Assembly: GCA_046596405.1 (NCBI GenBank)
Contig: JBKJMN010000175.1
Coordinates: forward strand, 1-16,816
Direction: 5' to 3'
DNA from: PALSA-1004 sp046596405
GTDB lineage: Bacteria > Pseudomonadota > Gammaproteobacteria > Burkholderiales > SG8-41
Length of the DNA: 16,816 nucleotides
Positions within the stretch are counted from its first letter, which is position 1. Every line of letters starts with the position of its first letter. The notes beneath the pieces were generated by a model. The model was not told where the DNA came from and did not search any database. It was given only the letters and a program-made list of their open reading frames with translations. The translations under genes and the position numbers were made by a program. Positions 1 to 7,370 of this stretch are shown here, piece after piece.

Positions 1-1
1 G

Positions 2-130
2 TTCCCGCCCGAAGTGATCGAGGATCTGCTCATGCTGCACTCGATGAACGACATGATCCTGCGAACCACGCTGCGGCCTACGCGCACGGCAACCAACCTC
101 GCGCCCGACAAGAAGCCGCCGCACATGTGA
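2..130 (+). CDS. C-terminal end of an unidentified protein (5' truncated by the window)
   Basis: An open frame enters from the left edge and ends at TGA 128-130, giving 42 residues that end in DKKPPHM. Nearly every codon in this frame ends in G or C, as in the recognised genes downstream, which is why I take it as coding rather than the competing open frame 1. The tail contains a hydrophobic/acidic helix-like stretch (EVIEDLLMLHSMNDMILR) followed by a basic, proline-containing end. I do not recognise the family. A 104-base gap separates it from the regulator and holds a promoter, so it probably belongs to a separate upstream transcription unit. Confidence 0.6.
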   Translation, partial: FPPEVIEDLLMLHSMNDMILRTTLRPTRTATNLAPDKKPPHM

Positions 131-200
131 GGTGCGAGGCGTTGGCGGCGCGCGCACTGCTGCGCGGCGCGGCGCGGTGCGACTCACGTTGGCATAGCGG

Positions 201-229
201 TTGACATGTCACAACGGGCTGCCTAATAT
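201..229 (+). promoter_or_regulatory. Sigma-70-type promoter of the GntR regulator
   Basis: TTGACA at 201-206 matches the -35 consensus fully. TAATAT at 224-229 matches the -10 at five of six positions when aligned with TATAAT, allowing its fourth and fifth positions to differ slightly. The spacer is exactly 17 bases. The expected start of transcription is about 235-237, directly at the GTG taken as the regulator's start, so the mRNA could be leaderless or use a slightly later start (GTG 247, TTG 265). It is the best promoter-like site in the window and may also drive the genes downstream of the regulator, because the 987-1035 gap shows nothing comparable. Confidence 0.65.
202..211. promoter_or_regulatory. 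Palindromic operator candidate over the -35 box
   Basis: TGACATGTCA is a perfect 10-base palindrome covering five of the six -35 bases. Operators of FadR/FCD-type GntR proteins are usually short palindromes placed over or beside the promoter of the regulator's own gene. Position and shape fit autorepression by the protein encoded 24 bases downstream. No second copy was noticed in the 987-1035 gap. This is an inference from position; a 10-base palindrome alone could occur by chance. Confidence 0.4.
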
Positions 230-234
230 TTCAA

Positions 235-987
235 GTGTTATTTCCAGTGTCGCACGAGCCTTCCTTGGTTACTCCCCCCGCCAGCCGTTCCCACACCGTC
301 GCGCCAGCTATTCCGCTGCTGACCGACCGCGCGTACGAGCGCATCAAACACGACATCATCACTTGCGCTATCGCGCCGGGCACCGAAATTTCAGAGCCTC
401 AGTTGTGCGCGCATTATCGGCTGGGCAAAGCACCCGTGCGCATGGCGCTGATCCGCCTCGCGCACGACGGGCTCCTGCGCGCAATTCCGCGCCGCGGCTA
501 CATGGTTATGCCCATCACGCTCAAAGACATTCAGGATGTGTTTGAACTGCGCCTGATGCTTGAACCCGCGGCGGCCCACATGGCCGCGGGCAAAGTGGAC
601 GCCCAGCGGCTGCGAGTTCTTGACGAAGCCTGCCGCCATAGTTATCACTCGAGCGACATCAAAAGCATTACGCGCTTTCTCGAAGCCAACAAGGCGCTGC
701 ATGTTGCCATTGCTCAGGCCACCGGCAATGGCCGGCTCGCGGGCATGATTGCCGACTTGCTCGACCAGATGACGCGGCTGCTGCACCTGGGACTGGGCCT
801 GCGCAACCGCTCCCAGGAAATGCAGCACGAGCATCGGGCGCTGGTGAAGGCGCTCGCCCGCGGCGACGGCGAGACCGCCGAGCGCATCTCGCGTGATCAA
901 ATCGAGGCCGCGCGCGGCATGGTGCTCTCGGCGATCATGACCAGCAACACCGTGATGAATCTCGCCCTAACCGGCGAGCGCGGCTAG
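235..987 (+). CDS. GntR-family transcriptional regulator, FadR/FCD subfamily
   Basis: A 250-residue ligand-responsive repressor or activator, the usual length for this subfamily. Residues ~28-95 form the winged helix: TDRAYERIKHDI, then the recognition-helix region KAPVRMALIRLAHDGL and the wing RRGYMVMP. Residues ~98-235 are the all-helical FCD effector domain, opening with DIQDVFELRLMLEPAAA. The family's metal/ligand site normally uses an Asp and three His. Here the positions read N152, H156, H200 and Q222, so two are substituted. The GTG at 235 has no ribosome site and sits at the predicted transcription start; later starts at 247 or 265 would leave both domains intact. It most likely controls the catabolic operon beginning 48 bases downstream. 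Family assignment is firm; effector and mode are unknown. Confidence 0.9.
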   Translation: MLFPVSHEPSLVTPPASRSHTVAPAIPLLTDRAYERIKHDIITCAIAPGTEISEPQLCAHYRLGKAPVRMALIRLAHDGLLRAIPRRGYMVMPITLKDIQDVFELRLMLEPAAAHMAAGKVDAQRLRVLDEACRHSYHSSDIKSITRFLEANKALHVAIAQATGNGRLAGMIADLLDQMTRLLHLGLGLRNRSQEMQHEHRALVKALARGDGETAERISRDQIEAARGMVLSAIMTSNTVMNLALTGERG

Positions 988-1034
988 GCGCCGCGATCGA
1001 CCGCCCCCACCCCGCGACACCACTGGAGAATGCG

Positions 1035-2039
1035 ATGAAAGCAGTAGTTTTGAAGCAGCACGGCACGCCCGACAGCCTTGAGTACGTGACCGACTTTCCG
1101 GATCCGCAGGTATGCGCCGGGCATGTCGTGATTCGCGTGGGCGCGACCTCCTTCAATTACCACGATATCTTCACCGTGCGCGGCATGCCCGGCATCAAGG
1201 TGCCGATGCCGATGATCATCGGGCTCGATATCGCCGGTGAGATTCTTGAAGTCGGCGCCGGCGTCAGCGGATGGCAAGCCGGCGACCGCGTGCTCGTTAA
1301 TCCGCTGAACAAGCAAAAAGGCCTGATGGGCGAAATGATGCACGGCGGTCTGGCTGAAAAATGCCTGGTTGCCGCCGACCAGCTGATCCGCATGCCGGAC
1401 GGCGTGAGTTTCGAGCAGGCCGCCGCGCTGCCGGTCGCTTACGGCACCGCGCACCGCATGATCATCACCCACGACACGATCAAAAAGGGCGAGAAAGTGC
1501 TGGTGCTCGGCGCGAGCGGCGGCGTGGGAACCGGCTGCGTGCTGCTCGCAAAAATGCTCGGCGCGGAAGTTATCGCGTGCGCCAGCAGCGCGGACAAGAT
1601 CCAGCGGCTCAAGGACCTGGGCGCCGACCATGTAATCAATTACAAGGATACTGATTTTTCGAAATGGGCGATCGAGAAATTCGGCAAGCCGCAGCGCCGC
1701 AACTACGAAGGCGGCGTCGACGTCGTGATCAACTTCACCGGCGGCGACACCTGGGCGCCGACGCTCAAATGCGTAAAGCGTGGCGGCAAGATCCTGGTCT
1801 GCGGCGCGACCGCCGGGTTCGATCCCAAGGAAGACCTGCGCTATATCTGGAGCTTCGAGCTCAAGATCATCGGCTCCAACAGCTTTTACGACGAGAATCT
1901 CAAAGCCCTGATGGACCTGATTCAAGAGGGCAGGATGAAGCCGGTGATCGACGAAGTGCTGCCGCTCGAACAAGCGGCGCACGGCCTGAAGCTGATCGAG
2001 AATCGCGAAGTGTTCGGCAAGGTGATCATTTGCCCGTGA
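1035..2039 (+). CDS. Medium-chain dehydrogenase/reductase, zinc-independent quinone-oxidoreductase type
   Basis: A 334-residue NAD(P)H-dependent oxidoreductase of the MDR superfamily. The N-terminal GroES-like domain spans ~1-130 and contains GLDIAGEILEVGAGV. The Rossmann fold starts with VLGASGGVG (157-165), the AxxGxxG-like signature of quinone oxidoreductases. The catalytic-zinc ligands of true alcohol dehydrogenases are not present: the position of the usual Cys reads SFNYHD (N41) and GHE is replaced by GLD. The enzyme is therefore better read as a zinc-free enone/quinone or enoyl reductase than as an alcohol dehydrogenase. GGAGA at 1025-1029, five bases before ATG, is a good ribosome site. 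It is the first enzyme of the operon and overlaps the CoA ligase by four bases. Substrate unknown. Confidence 0.85.
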   Translation: MKAVVLKQHGTPDSLEYVTDFPDPQVCAGHVVIRVGATSFNYHDIFTVRGMPGIKVPMPMIIGLDIAGEILEVGAGVSGWQAGDRVLVNPLNKQKGLMGEMMHGGLAEKCLVAADQLIRMPDGVSFEQAAALPVAYGTAHRMIITHDTIKKGEKVLVLGASGGVGTGCVLLAKMLGAEVIACASSADKIQRLKDLGADHVINYKDTDFSKWAIEKFGKPQRRNYEGGVDVVINFTGGDTWAPTLKCVKRGGKILVCGATAGFDPKEDLRYIWSFELKIIGSNSFYDENLKALMDLIQEGRMKPVIDEVLPLEQAAHGLKLIENREVFGKVIICP

Positions 2040-3625
2040 CCGCCGCCCGGGCGGCGCCTGCGCCGACGGTCCCGCAACCCGAACCGCGCGGCTATTCCGG
2101 CAATCTCGGATTGCTGTTCGCCGCGCACGCAGACTCCGGCCGCACGGCGCTCGTCGATCTGTCCGACGCGGAGCGCCCGCGCGAAATCAGTTATCGCGAG
2201 CTCGATCGAATGTGCGACGCCGTGGCGCGGGGATGTGCCCGGGCCGCGCTGAACCCGGGCGACCGGATCGGCATTCTGGCGCTCAATCGCGTCGAATTCA
2301 TCGCCACTTTGCTCGGCTGCATGCGCGCCGGAGTAGTGCCGGTGCCGGTCAATATAAAGCTCACCGCCGATGCGATCGCATTCATTCTGAACGACGCCGG
2401 CGCGAAGGCGGTGTTCACCGAGCCCGCGCTACGCAAGCTTTGTCCTGCCGGCCTGCGCATCGTCGAGTACGGCCGCAGCGATGAACATGGCTATGAGCGC
2501 TTCATCGACCCGGGACCCTATGCCGCATTCGAGCCCGCGCCGAATTCGATCGCCGTGCAACCGTATACCTCGGGCTCGACCGGCCGTCCGAAAGGCGTGC
2601 TGCTCACGCATTACGGCCAGAACTGGAGCCGCCAAATACTCGCGTGGTCGCGCCGCACGGCGCCGCACGACGTGATCCTGGTCGCCGCTCCGCTCTATCA
2701 CAAGAACGCGCTGAACGCGATCAAGCAGGGCCTCACGGCCGGGGCCATGTTGCCGCTGCTGCCGCAGTTCAACGCCGAGCGCTATATCGACGCGATCGGC
2801 CAGTACCGCTGCACCGTGATTTCCGGCGTGCCGACGATGACTTCCATGGTGCTCGCCAAAAAAGACCGGCTCGCCGCCACCGACGTCTCGTCCGTGCGCA
2901 CCGTGATGATGGGCAGCGCGCCCGCGTCGCGCCAGATCCTGAACGAACTCGACCAGTATTTTCCGAATGCCGAGGCGCTGGTGGTCTATGGCGTCACCGA
3001 AGGCGGTCCGGTTCCGCTCGGCCCGCATCCCGGAGGCAAGCGGCGTCCGCAGGGTTCGATCGGCGCGCCGTACGAAGGCACGCACGCGAAGTTGATCGAC
3101 CGCGCCACCGGCAGCGAAAACGCGGACGAAGGCGAACTCATCCTCAAGAACCCCGGCATCCTGCTCGCGTACCACAATCTGCCGGAGGAAACCGCGCAGC
3201 GCATCCGCGACGGCTGGTATCACACCGGCGACGTCTGCCGGCGCGACGGCGACGGATTTTATTATTTCGTCGGCCGCACCGACGACATGTTCGTGTGCGG
3301 CGGTGAAAACATATTCCCGATCGAAGTCGAGTCGCTGCTCGAAAGCCACCCCGCCGTGCAGCAGGCGGTGGCGCTGCCGTTCGAGCATGAGATGAAAGGC
3401 CAGGTCCCGTATGCTTTCGTCGTATTGCGCGCGGGTTGCACCACGACCGAGGTCGAGCTCAAGAACTATGCGCTCGCGCACGGCCCCGCGTTCCGCCATC
3501 CGCGGCGCGTGTTCTTTCTCGACCGCATGCCGCTCGCCGGCACCAACAAAATAGACCACCAAGCGCTGCGCAGCCTGGGCGCCGTCCAAGCGTTAACGCC
3601 GATCACCGGAGCAAGCCATGCCTGA
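2036..3625 (+). CDS. Acyl/aryl-CoA ligase (ANL superfamily AMP-dependent synthetase)
   Basis: A 529-residue adenylate-forming enzyme that activates a carboxylic acid to an acyl-AMP and then a CoA thioester. The start is taken as GTG 2036, whose last bases overlap the previous stop (GTGA), a coupling arrangement. The open frame continues upstream to 1664 but that part only shadows the dehydrogenase gene. Motifs in order: P-loop YTSGSTGRPKG (177-187), YGVTEGG (318-324), YHTGDV with D399, the hinge/A8 region GRTDDMFVCGGENIFPIEVE (413-432) and the C-terminal catalytic lysine in GTNKID (K505). All key elements are intact. Neighbouring thioesterase, UbiD-type decarboxylase and ring oxygenase suggest an aromatic acid substrate, but a fatty or other carboxylic acid cannot be excluded from sequence. 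Confidence 0.9.
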   Translation: MTAARAAPAPTVPQPEPRGYSGNLGLLFAAHADSGRTALVDLSDAERPREISYRELDRMCDAVARGCARAALNPGDRIGILALNRVEFIATLLGCMRAGVVPVPVNIKLTADAIAFILNDAGAKAVFTEPALRKLCPAGLRIVEYGRSDEHGYERFIDPGPYAAFEPAPNSIAVQPYTSGSTGRPKGVLLTHYGQNWSRQILAWSRRTAPHDVILVAAPLYHKNALNAIKQGLTAGAMLPLLPQFNAERYIDAIGQYRCTVISGVPTMTSMVLAKKDRLAATDVSSVRTVMMGSAPASRQILNELDQYFPNAEALVVYGVTEGGPVPLGPHPGGKRRPQGSIGAPYEGTHAKLIDRATGSENADEGELILKNPGILLAYHNLPEETAQRIRDGWYHTGDVCRRDGDGFYYFVGRTDDMFVCGGENIFPIEVESLLESHPAVQQAVALPFEHEMKGQVPYAFVVLRAGCTTTEVELKNYALAHGPAFRHPRRVFFLDRMPLAGTNKIDHQALRSLGAVQALTPITGASHA

Positions 3626-4037
3626 AGCAATGACAATCGAAAAACTGCAGCAAATCATTTCGCGCGGACCGTTCAACCAGTGGCTCAATTTCACGATCCT
3701 CAAAATTGACGACGCCGGCATCGAACTCAAGGCCGCATGGCGCGAAGAATGGGTCGTGAATCCGGACCGCCGCTACACGCATGGCGGCATCCTTGCCGCG
3801 ATCATCGATGTCGCCGCCGATTATGCGCTCGCCGCGCAGCTCGGGCGGCCGGTGCCGACGATCGATATCCGCGTCGATTACCACAAGGCCGCGATGCCCG
3901 GCGACCTGACTGCCAAAGCGAAGGTCGTGCGCAGCGGCAGCCAGTATTCGACCGCCGAAGCCTATGTCTACGATACAGACGGCGCGCTGGTCGCGAGCGG
4001 CCGCGGCACTTACTTCACCGCACCGCCGAAGGCCTGA
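3618..4037 (+). CDS. PaaI-type hotdog-fold acyl-CoA thioesterase
   Basis: A 139-residue single hotdog domain, the normal size of PaaI-like thioesterases. The signature YTHGGILAAIIDVAADYA places H55-G56-G57 in the oxyanion-hole region and D64 at the usual catalytic acidic position on the long helix. Such enzymes hydrolyse aryl- or acyl-CoA, releasing CoA from dead-end or toxic intermediates. The ATG overlaps the CoA-ligase stop by eight bases and is preceded by GGAG (3608-3611), so the two are translationally coupled. Pairing a ligase with a thioesterase suggests either proofreading of mis-activated substrates or a route that passes transiently through a CoA ester. The substrate is not predictable. 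Confidence 0.88.
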   Translation: MPEAMTIEKLQQIISRGPFNQWLNFTILKIDDAGIELKAAWREEWVVNPDRRYTHGGILAAIIDVAADYALAAQLGRPVPTIDIRVDYHKAAMPGDLTAKAKVVRSGSQYSTAEAYVYDTDGALVASGRGTYFTAPPKA

Positions 4038-4045
4038 TCCTGCTC

Positions 4046-4858
4046 ATGGCGCAACGAACCGACGCGAAACCGCTGGCTCGCGCAACGCCGCGCCGCATCC
4101 GCACCGACCTCCTCGGGCAGCGGCTTGCGCTGGTCGGCATCCTGCTCGCGACCTGGTGGCTGTTCTCGCTGCGCATCCCGCATTACATCCTGCCGGGTCC
4201 GCCGCGCGTCTACGACGCGTTCAAGCTGATACTCGGCAACGGCGACTTGTGGCGCAATCTCGGCATCACGCTCGAGCGCGTCGGCATCGGTTTCGTGCTG
4301 GCGACGCTGATCAGCGTCCCGCTTGGCATCATGTTCGGCGCGATCCGCCGGCTCGGTGAATTTTTCGAGCCGGTCCTGCCGGTGCTCAATACCGTGTCAT
4401 CGGCGATCTGGGCAATCTTCGCGATCATCTGGTTCGGCGTGTCCGAGAGCACGATCATTTTCGTGGTGTTCATGACGGCGATGCCGCTCATCATCACCAA
4501 TGTGTGGCAAGGCACGCGCAGCGTCAGCGCGGACTTCATCGAGCTTGCGCACACCTTGAGAATGCCGGCGTGGAAGGTGATGACTAAAATCTACCTGCCG
4601 ACCATCATGCCCTACTTCTTTTCCGGCGCGCGCCTCGCATTCGGCTTCGGCTGGCGCGTGAGTCTCGTCGCTGAAACCCTCGGCGCGTCGAGCGGCGTCG
4701 GTTACCGCTTGCGCCAGGCCGCCGACCTCGTGCAGACCGACCAGGTGTTTGCGTGGACGATCACCATGATCGCGATGATGGCGGCGCTCGAAATGGGCGT
4801 ACTGAAGCCGCTCGAAAACCATATCTTCCGCTGGCGCCGGGAAGCCGAACCGCAATGA
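4046..4858 (+). CDS. ABC transporter permease, NitT/TauT (SsuC/TauC-like) family
   Basis: A 270-residue inner-membrane permease. The ATG at 4046, eight bases after the thioesterase stop, gives the family's normal length; the open frame to its left shadows the thioesterase gene. A basic cytoplasmic N-terminus (ARATPRRIRTD) leads to a first membrane helix at ~24-42, and further hydrophobic segments lie at ~74-97, 118-150, 188-210 and 234-252. The cytoplasmic EAA-type loop that contacts the ATPase is visible at 166-186 (ELAHTLRMPAWKVMTKIYLP). There is no clear ribosome site. Family members import taurine, sulfonates, nitrate, thiamine precursors or aromatic acids such as phthalate. The matching ATPase and binding protein lie downstream, beyond the decarboxylase gene. 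Confidence 0.9.
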   Translation: MAQRTDAKPLARATPRRIRTDLLGQRLALVGILLATWWLFSLRIPHYILPGPPRVYDAFKLILGNGDLWRNLGITLERVGIGFVLATLISVPLGIMFGAIRRLGEFFEPVLPVLNTVSSAIWAIFAIIWFGVSESTIIFVVFMTAMPLIITNVWQGTRSVSADFIELAHTLRMPAWKVMTKIYLPTIMPYFFSGARLAFGFGWRVSLVAETLGASSGVGYRLRQAADLVQTDQVFAWTITMIAMMAALEMGVLKPLENHIFRWRREAEPQ

Positions 4859-4883
4859 CCAACAACCACGATACGGAAAACTC

Positions 4884-6494
4884 ATGAAGGACGAAAAATT
4901 TCGCGGCTTTCTCGAGCGCTTGCGCAGCGAGCGCGAGTTAACTGACATCCGGCAGCCGGTCGACATCCGGCATATCGCCACGCTCGTCGACCAGTCGGAC
5001 CAGGCGCTGTTCTTCCACAATGTCATCGGCTACGCGATGCCGGTGGTGTCGGGCATCATACGCACCCAAAAGCGCGCCGCCCTCGGCATGGGCGTCGCGA
5101 GCTACAACGAAATAGAAGCCCGGCTTGAGCAGGGCATCAAGCACCCGATCGCACCGCGCTACGTCGAAACCGCGCCCAATAAACAGGTGATACAACTGGG
5201 CGACGACGTCGATCTGTTCAAGCTCCCCGTGCCGATGTCGTCGATCTACGACGGCGGGCCGATGATCACCGCCGGCGTCGTGATCGCCAAGGACCCCGAG
5301 TTCGGCATCAACTCCGGTATGTATCGCTTCATGGTGCAGGAGAAAAACCTCACCGGCATCGACATCGTCACGCCGAACAATATGCGGCTCTTTGCGCAGC
5401 GCGCATTTGAGGCCGGCCGCCCCTGCCCGATCTCGATCTCGATCGGCACGCATCCGTACGAAATCATGGGCTCCGGCTTCCGCGCGCCGCTGGGCGTCGA
5501 CGAAATGGGCATCGCCGGCGGACTGCGCGGTGCGCCCGTCGAGCTTGCGACGTGCGAAACCATCGACATGCCGTGCATCGCCGACGCCGAAATCGTGCTC
5601 GAAGCCGAGATCCTGCCGACCGGCTGGGTGTACCCCGAAGGCCGCTTCGGCGAATTCACGCGCCTGATGGGCGGCCTGCACTGGAATCCGCTCGTGCGCG
5701 TCAAGGCGATCACCATGCGGCGCGACGCGATTTACTACGCGCTGCACATGCCGTGGGAAAACACCTGGCTCGCCGCGCCTACCCGCTACACGGCAATCCG
5801 CGCGGCGCTGCGCACCGCCGGCGTGCAGGTCAAGGACATCAACGTGACGCTCGGCGGCTGCGCTTTCTGGCACGCCATCATCTCGATCAGGAAGCAGTCG
5901 GGCGAAGGCAAGAATGCGCTGCTCGCTGCGCTGTCCGTCATGGATTTAAAGCACGTCGTCGTGGTCGATGACGACATCGACGTATGGAACGCGATGGATG
6001 TCGAATGGGCGATCGCCACCCGCGTGCAAGGCGACCGCGACGTAATCGTGATTCCGGGTGCGCGAGCCAAGCCGCTCGACCCGAGCCTGGCGGTGATGCC
6101 GCCGGGGGTCGTGCCGACCGGCGCCAAAGTCGGCATCGATGCCACGATCGGCGAAGGCATCCCGCGCGAGCGCTTCGAACGTATCGCCTATGCCTACGCC
6201 GACCGCGCAAAAATCGCCGATTACCTCGGCGGCAAAGCCGACAACGTGCCCGCGACCGTCAACGCGGGCGCCGCGCACATCGATGCGGCCGCGCAAAAAA
6301 TAGTGCGGCTGGTCGAGCATGCACCGCTCTACTATCAGGACGTCGCGGCGCAGCTCGCGGAATACGATTTCCAGACCGTGGCGCGCGCGCTGGGCCAGTT
6401 GCACGCCGCGGAAAAGCTCTGGCAGGACCCGCGCGGGCGCCTGTGCCTGCGCGATTCCGCGTTCGCCGCCAAGGCGCCGGTGAAATCCGCATGA
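4884..6494 (+). CDS. UbiD-family (prenylated-FMN-dependent) decarboxylase
   Basis: A 536-residue member of the UbiD superfamily, which reversibly decarboxylates aromatic, heteroaromatic or alpha,beta-unsaturated acids with prenylated FMN. The cofactor/metal motif NSGMYR supplies N143 and R148, matching the Asn-x4-Arg spacing of known members. PEGRFGEF supplies E252 and E257, the Glu-x4-Glu/Asp pair of the catalytic triad with R148. The N-terminal domain begins KFRGFLERLRSERELTDI as in UbiD. The protein exceeds the usual ~475-500 residues: about 40-60 C-terminal residues after LVEHAPLYYQDV look like a small helical or winged-helix-like add-on. No UbiX-type flavin prenyltransferase is nearby. 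Its stop overlaps the ABC ATPase start (ATGA), tying it to substrate import. This is not expected to be the ubiquinone-pathway UbiD itself; substrate unknown. Confidence 0.88.
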   Translation: MKDEKFRGFLERLRSERELTDIRQPVDIRHIATLVDQSDQALFFHNVIGYAMPVVSGIIRTQKRAALGMGVASYNEIEARLEQGIKHPIAPRYVETAPNKQVIQLGDDVDLFKLPVPMSSIYDGGPMITAGVVIAKDPEFGINSGMYRFMVQEKNLTGIDIVTPNNMRLFAQRAFEAGRPCPISISIGTHPYEIMGSGFRAPLGVDEMGIAGGLRGAPVELATCETIDMPCIADAEIVLEAEILPTGWVYPEGRFGEFTRLMGGLHWNPLVRVKAITMRRDAIYYALHMPWENTWLAAPTRYTAIRAALRTAGVQVKDINVTLGGCAFWHAIISIRKQSGEGKNALLAALSVMDLKHVVVVDDDIDVWNAMDVEWAIATRVQGDRDVIVIPGARAKPLDPSLAVMPPGVVPTGAKVGIDATIGEGIPRERFERIAYAYADRAKIADYLGGKADNVPATVNAGAAHIDAAAQKIVRLVEHAPLYYQDVAAQLAEYDFQTVARALGQLHAAEKLWQDPRGRLCLRDSAFAAKAPVKSA

Positions 6495-7294
6495 TCGAGG
6501 ACACCGTCGCGATCGTGCGCCCGCACGCCGATGACGAATGCAACGTCGCGGGCGCGATTACGCTCAACGCGATCAGCAAATGGTTCGACACGCCGGACGG
6601 CGAGCCGCTGACCGTATTGCAAAATATCGATCTCGCGGTGCCCGCGCATTCGATCTTCGCGCTCCTCGGCGCGTCGGGCTGCGGCAAGAGCACGCTGCTC
6701 AACATCATCTCCGGCATCCTGACGCCCGATCGCGGGAATGTCTGCTTCGGCGGCGTGCCCGCGCGCGACTTTACCGACTGGCGCAGTATCAGCTATATGT
6801 TCCAGGAAGACCGCCTGCTGCCGTGGCGCACCGCGCTCACCAATGTCGAGTTCAGCCTCGAGGCCGGCGGCATACCGCGCACCGAGCGGCAGGCGCGCGC
6901 GCGCGAAGCGCTGGCGCTGGTTGAGCTCACGCAGTTTGAAGATGCATTTCCGCATCAGCTGTCGGGTGGCATGCGCTCGCGGGTCGCGCTCGCACGCAGT
7001 CTCGTAACCGACCCCGCGATCCTGCTGATGGACGAGCCGTTCTCGCGGCTCGACGCGCAGACGCGCGCGCAAATGCATGCCGAACTGCTGCAAATCCAGG
7101 CGTTAAAACACATGACCATCATCTTTGTCACCCACGACGTTGAAGAGGCTGTGGTGCTCGCCGATCAGGTCGTCGTGCTCGCGCCGCGCCCCGGACGCGT
7201 GCGCGAGCAGGTGCGGATCGATTGCCCGCGGCCGCGCGATCCGACCTCGGCGCAGGCAATCGAGTACATCAAGCGCTTGCGCGCGTTGATTTGA
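6491..7294 (+). CDS. ABC transporter ATPase, NitT/TauT (SsuB/TauB-like) family
   Basis: A 267-residue nucleotide-binding subunit that powers the importer. The start is ATG 6491 in the ATGA overlap with the decarboxylase stop; upstream sequence in this frame shadows that gene. Motifs: Walker A GASGCGKST (60-68), Q-loop FQEDRLLPW (Q105), signature LSGGM (157-161), Walker B ILLMDEP (177-183), D-loop SRLDAQ and switch histidine in THD (H215). The wording MFQEDRLLPWRTALTNV is typical of the taurine/sulfonate/nitrate-type ATPases. An N-terminal tail of ~22 residues precedes the domain. With the permease at 4046 and the binding protein at 7371 it completes a single-permease importer, assumed to act as a homodimer of each membrane and ATPase subunit. 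Confidence 0.93.
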   Translation: MIEDTVAIVRPHADDECNVAGAITLNAISKWFDTPDGEPLTVLQNIDLAVPAHSIFALLGASGCGKSTLLNIISGILTPDRGNVCFGGVPARDFTDWRSISYMFQEDRLLPWRTALTNVEFSLEAGGIPRTERQARAREALALVELTQFEDAFPHQLSGGMRSRVALARSLVTDPAILLMDEPFSRLDAQTRAQMHAELLQIQALKHMTIIFVTHDVEEAVVLADQVVVLAPRPGRVREQVRIDCPRPRDPTSAQAIEYIKRLRALI

Positions 7295-7319
7295 ACTACG
7301 CGCGGCGCAGCTTTATGGT
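7291..7319 (+). promoter_or_regulatory. Possible internal promoter before the binding-protein gene
   Basis: TTGAAC (7291-7296) and TATGGT (7314-7319) are separated by 17 bases in the 76-base gap between the ATPase and the binding protein. Five of six -35 bases and four of six -10 bases match. Binding proteins are often needed in excess over membrane subunits, so a second promoter here would be sensible. The match is modest and it remains a candidate only. Confidence 0.3.
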
Positions 7320-7370
7320 AATTTCGATACTGACTATCCCCCCCGCATCAATCCCGCTCAGGAGTTCAAG

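Noticed and set aside
131..200. GC-repetitive stretch after the first gene as a terminator
   Set aside because: It is rich in GCGCG words with many weak pairings but no single stable hairpin followed by T residues.
979..995. CGCGGC/GCCGCG hairpin around the regulator's stop codon as a terminator
   Set aside because: The stem is only six pairs, overlaps the stop codon and is not followed by a T-run; such short GC hairpins are expected by chance in this sequence.
984..1982. 332-codon minus-strand frame opposite the dehydrogenase gene
   Set aside because: It is a mirror of a well-supported + strand gene; His/Arg/Ala-rich translation without domains is typical of antisense shadows in GC-rich DNA. 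The same holds for the long minus frames at 2429-3589, 4938-5873, 7503-8435, 10119-10970 and 14620-16374.
1664..2035. Upstream extension of the CoA-ligase frame as a possible fusion domain
   Set aside because: The extra 124 residues overlap the dehydrogenase gene in another frame, are Arg/Gln-rich and show no domain; the GTGA junction at 2036 is the natural start.
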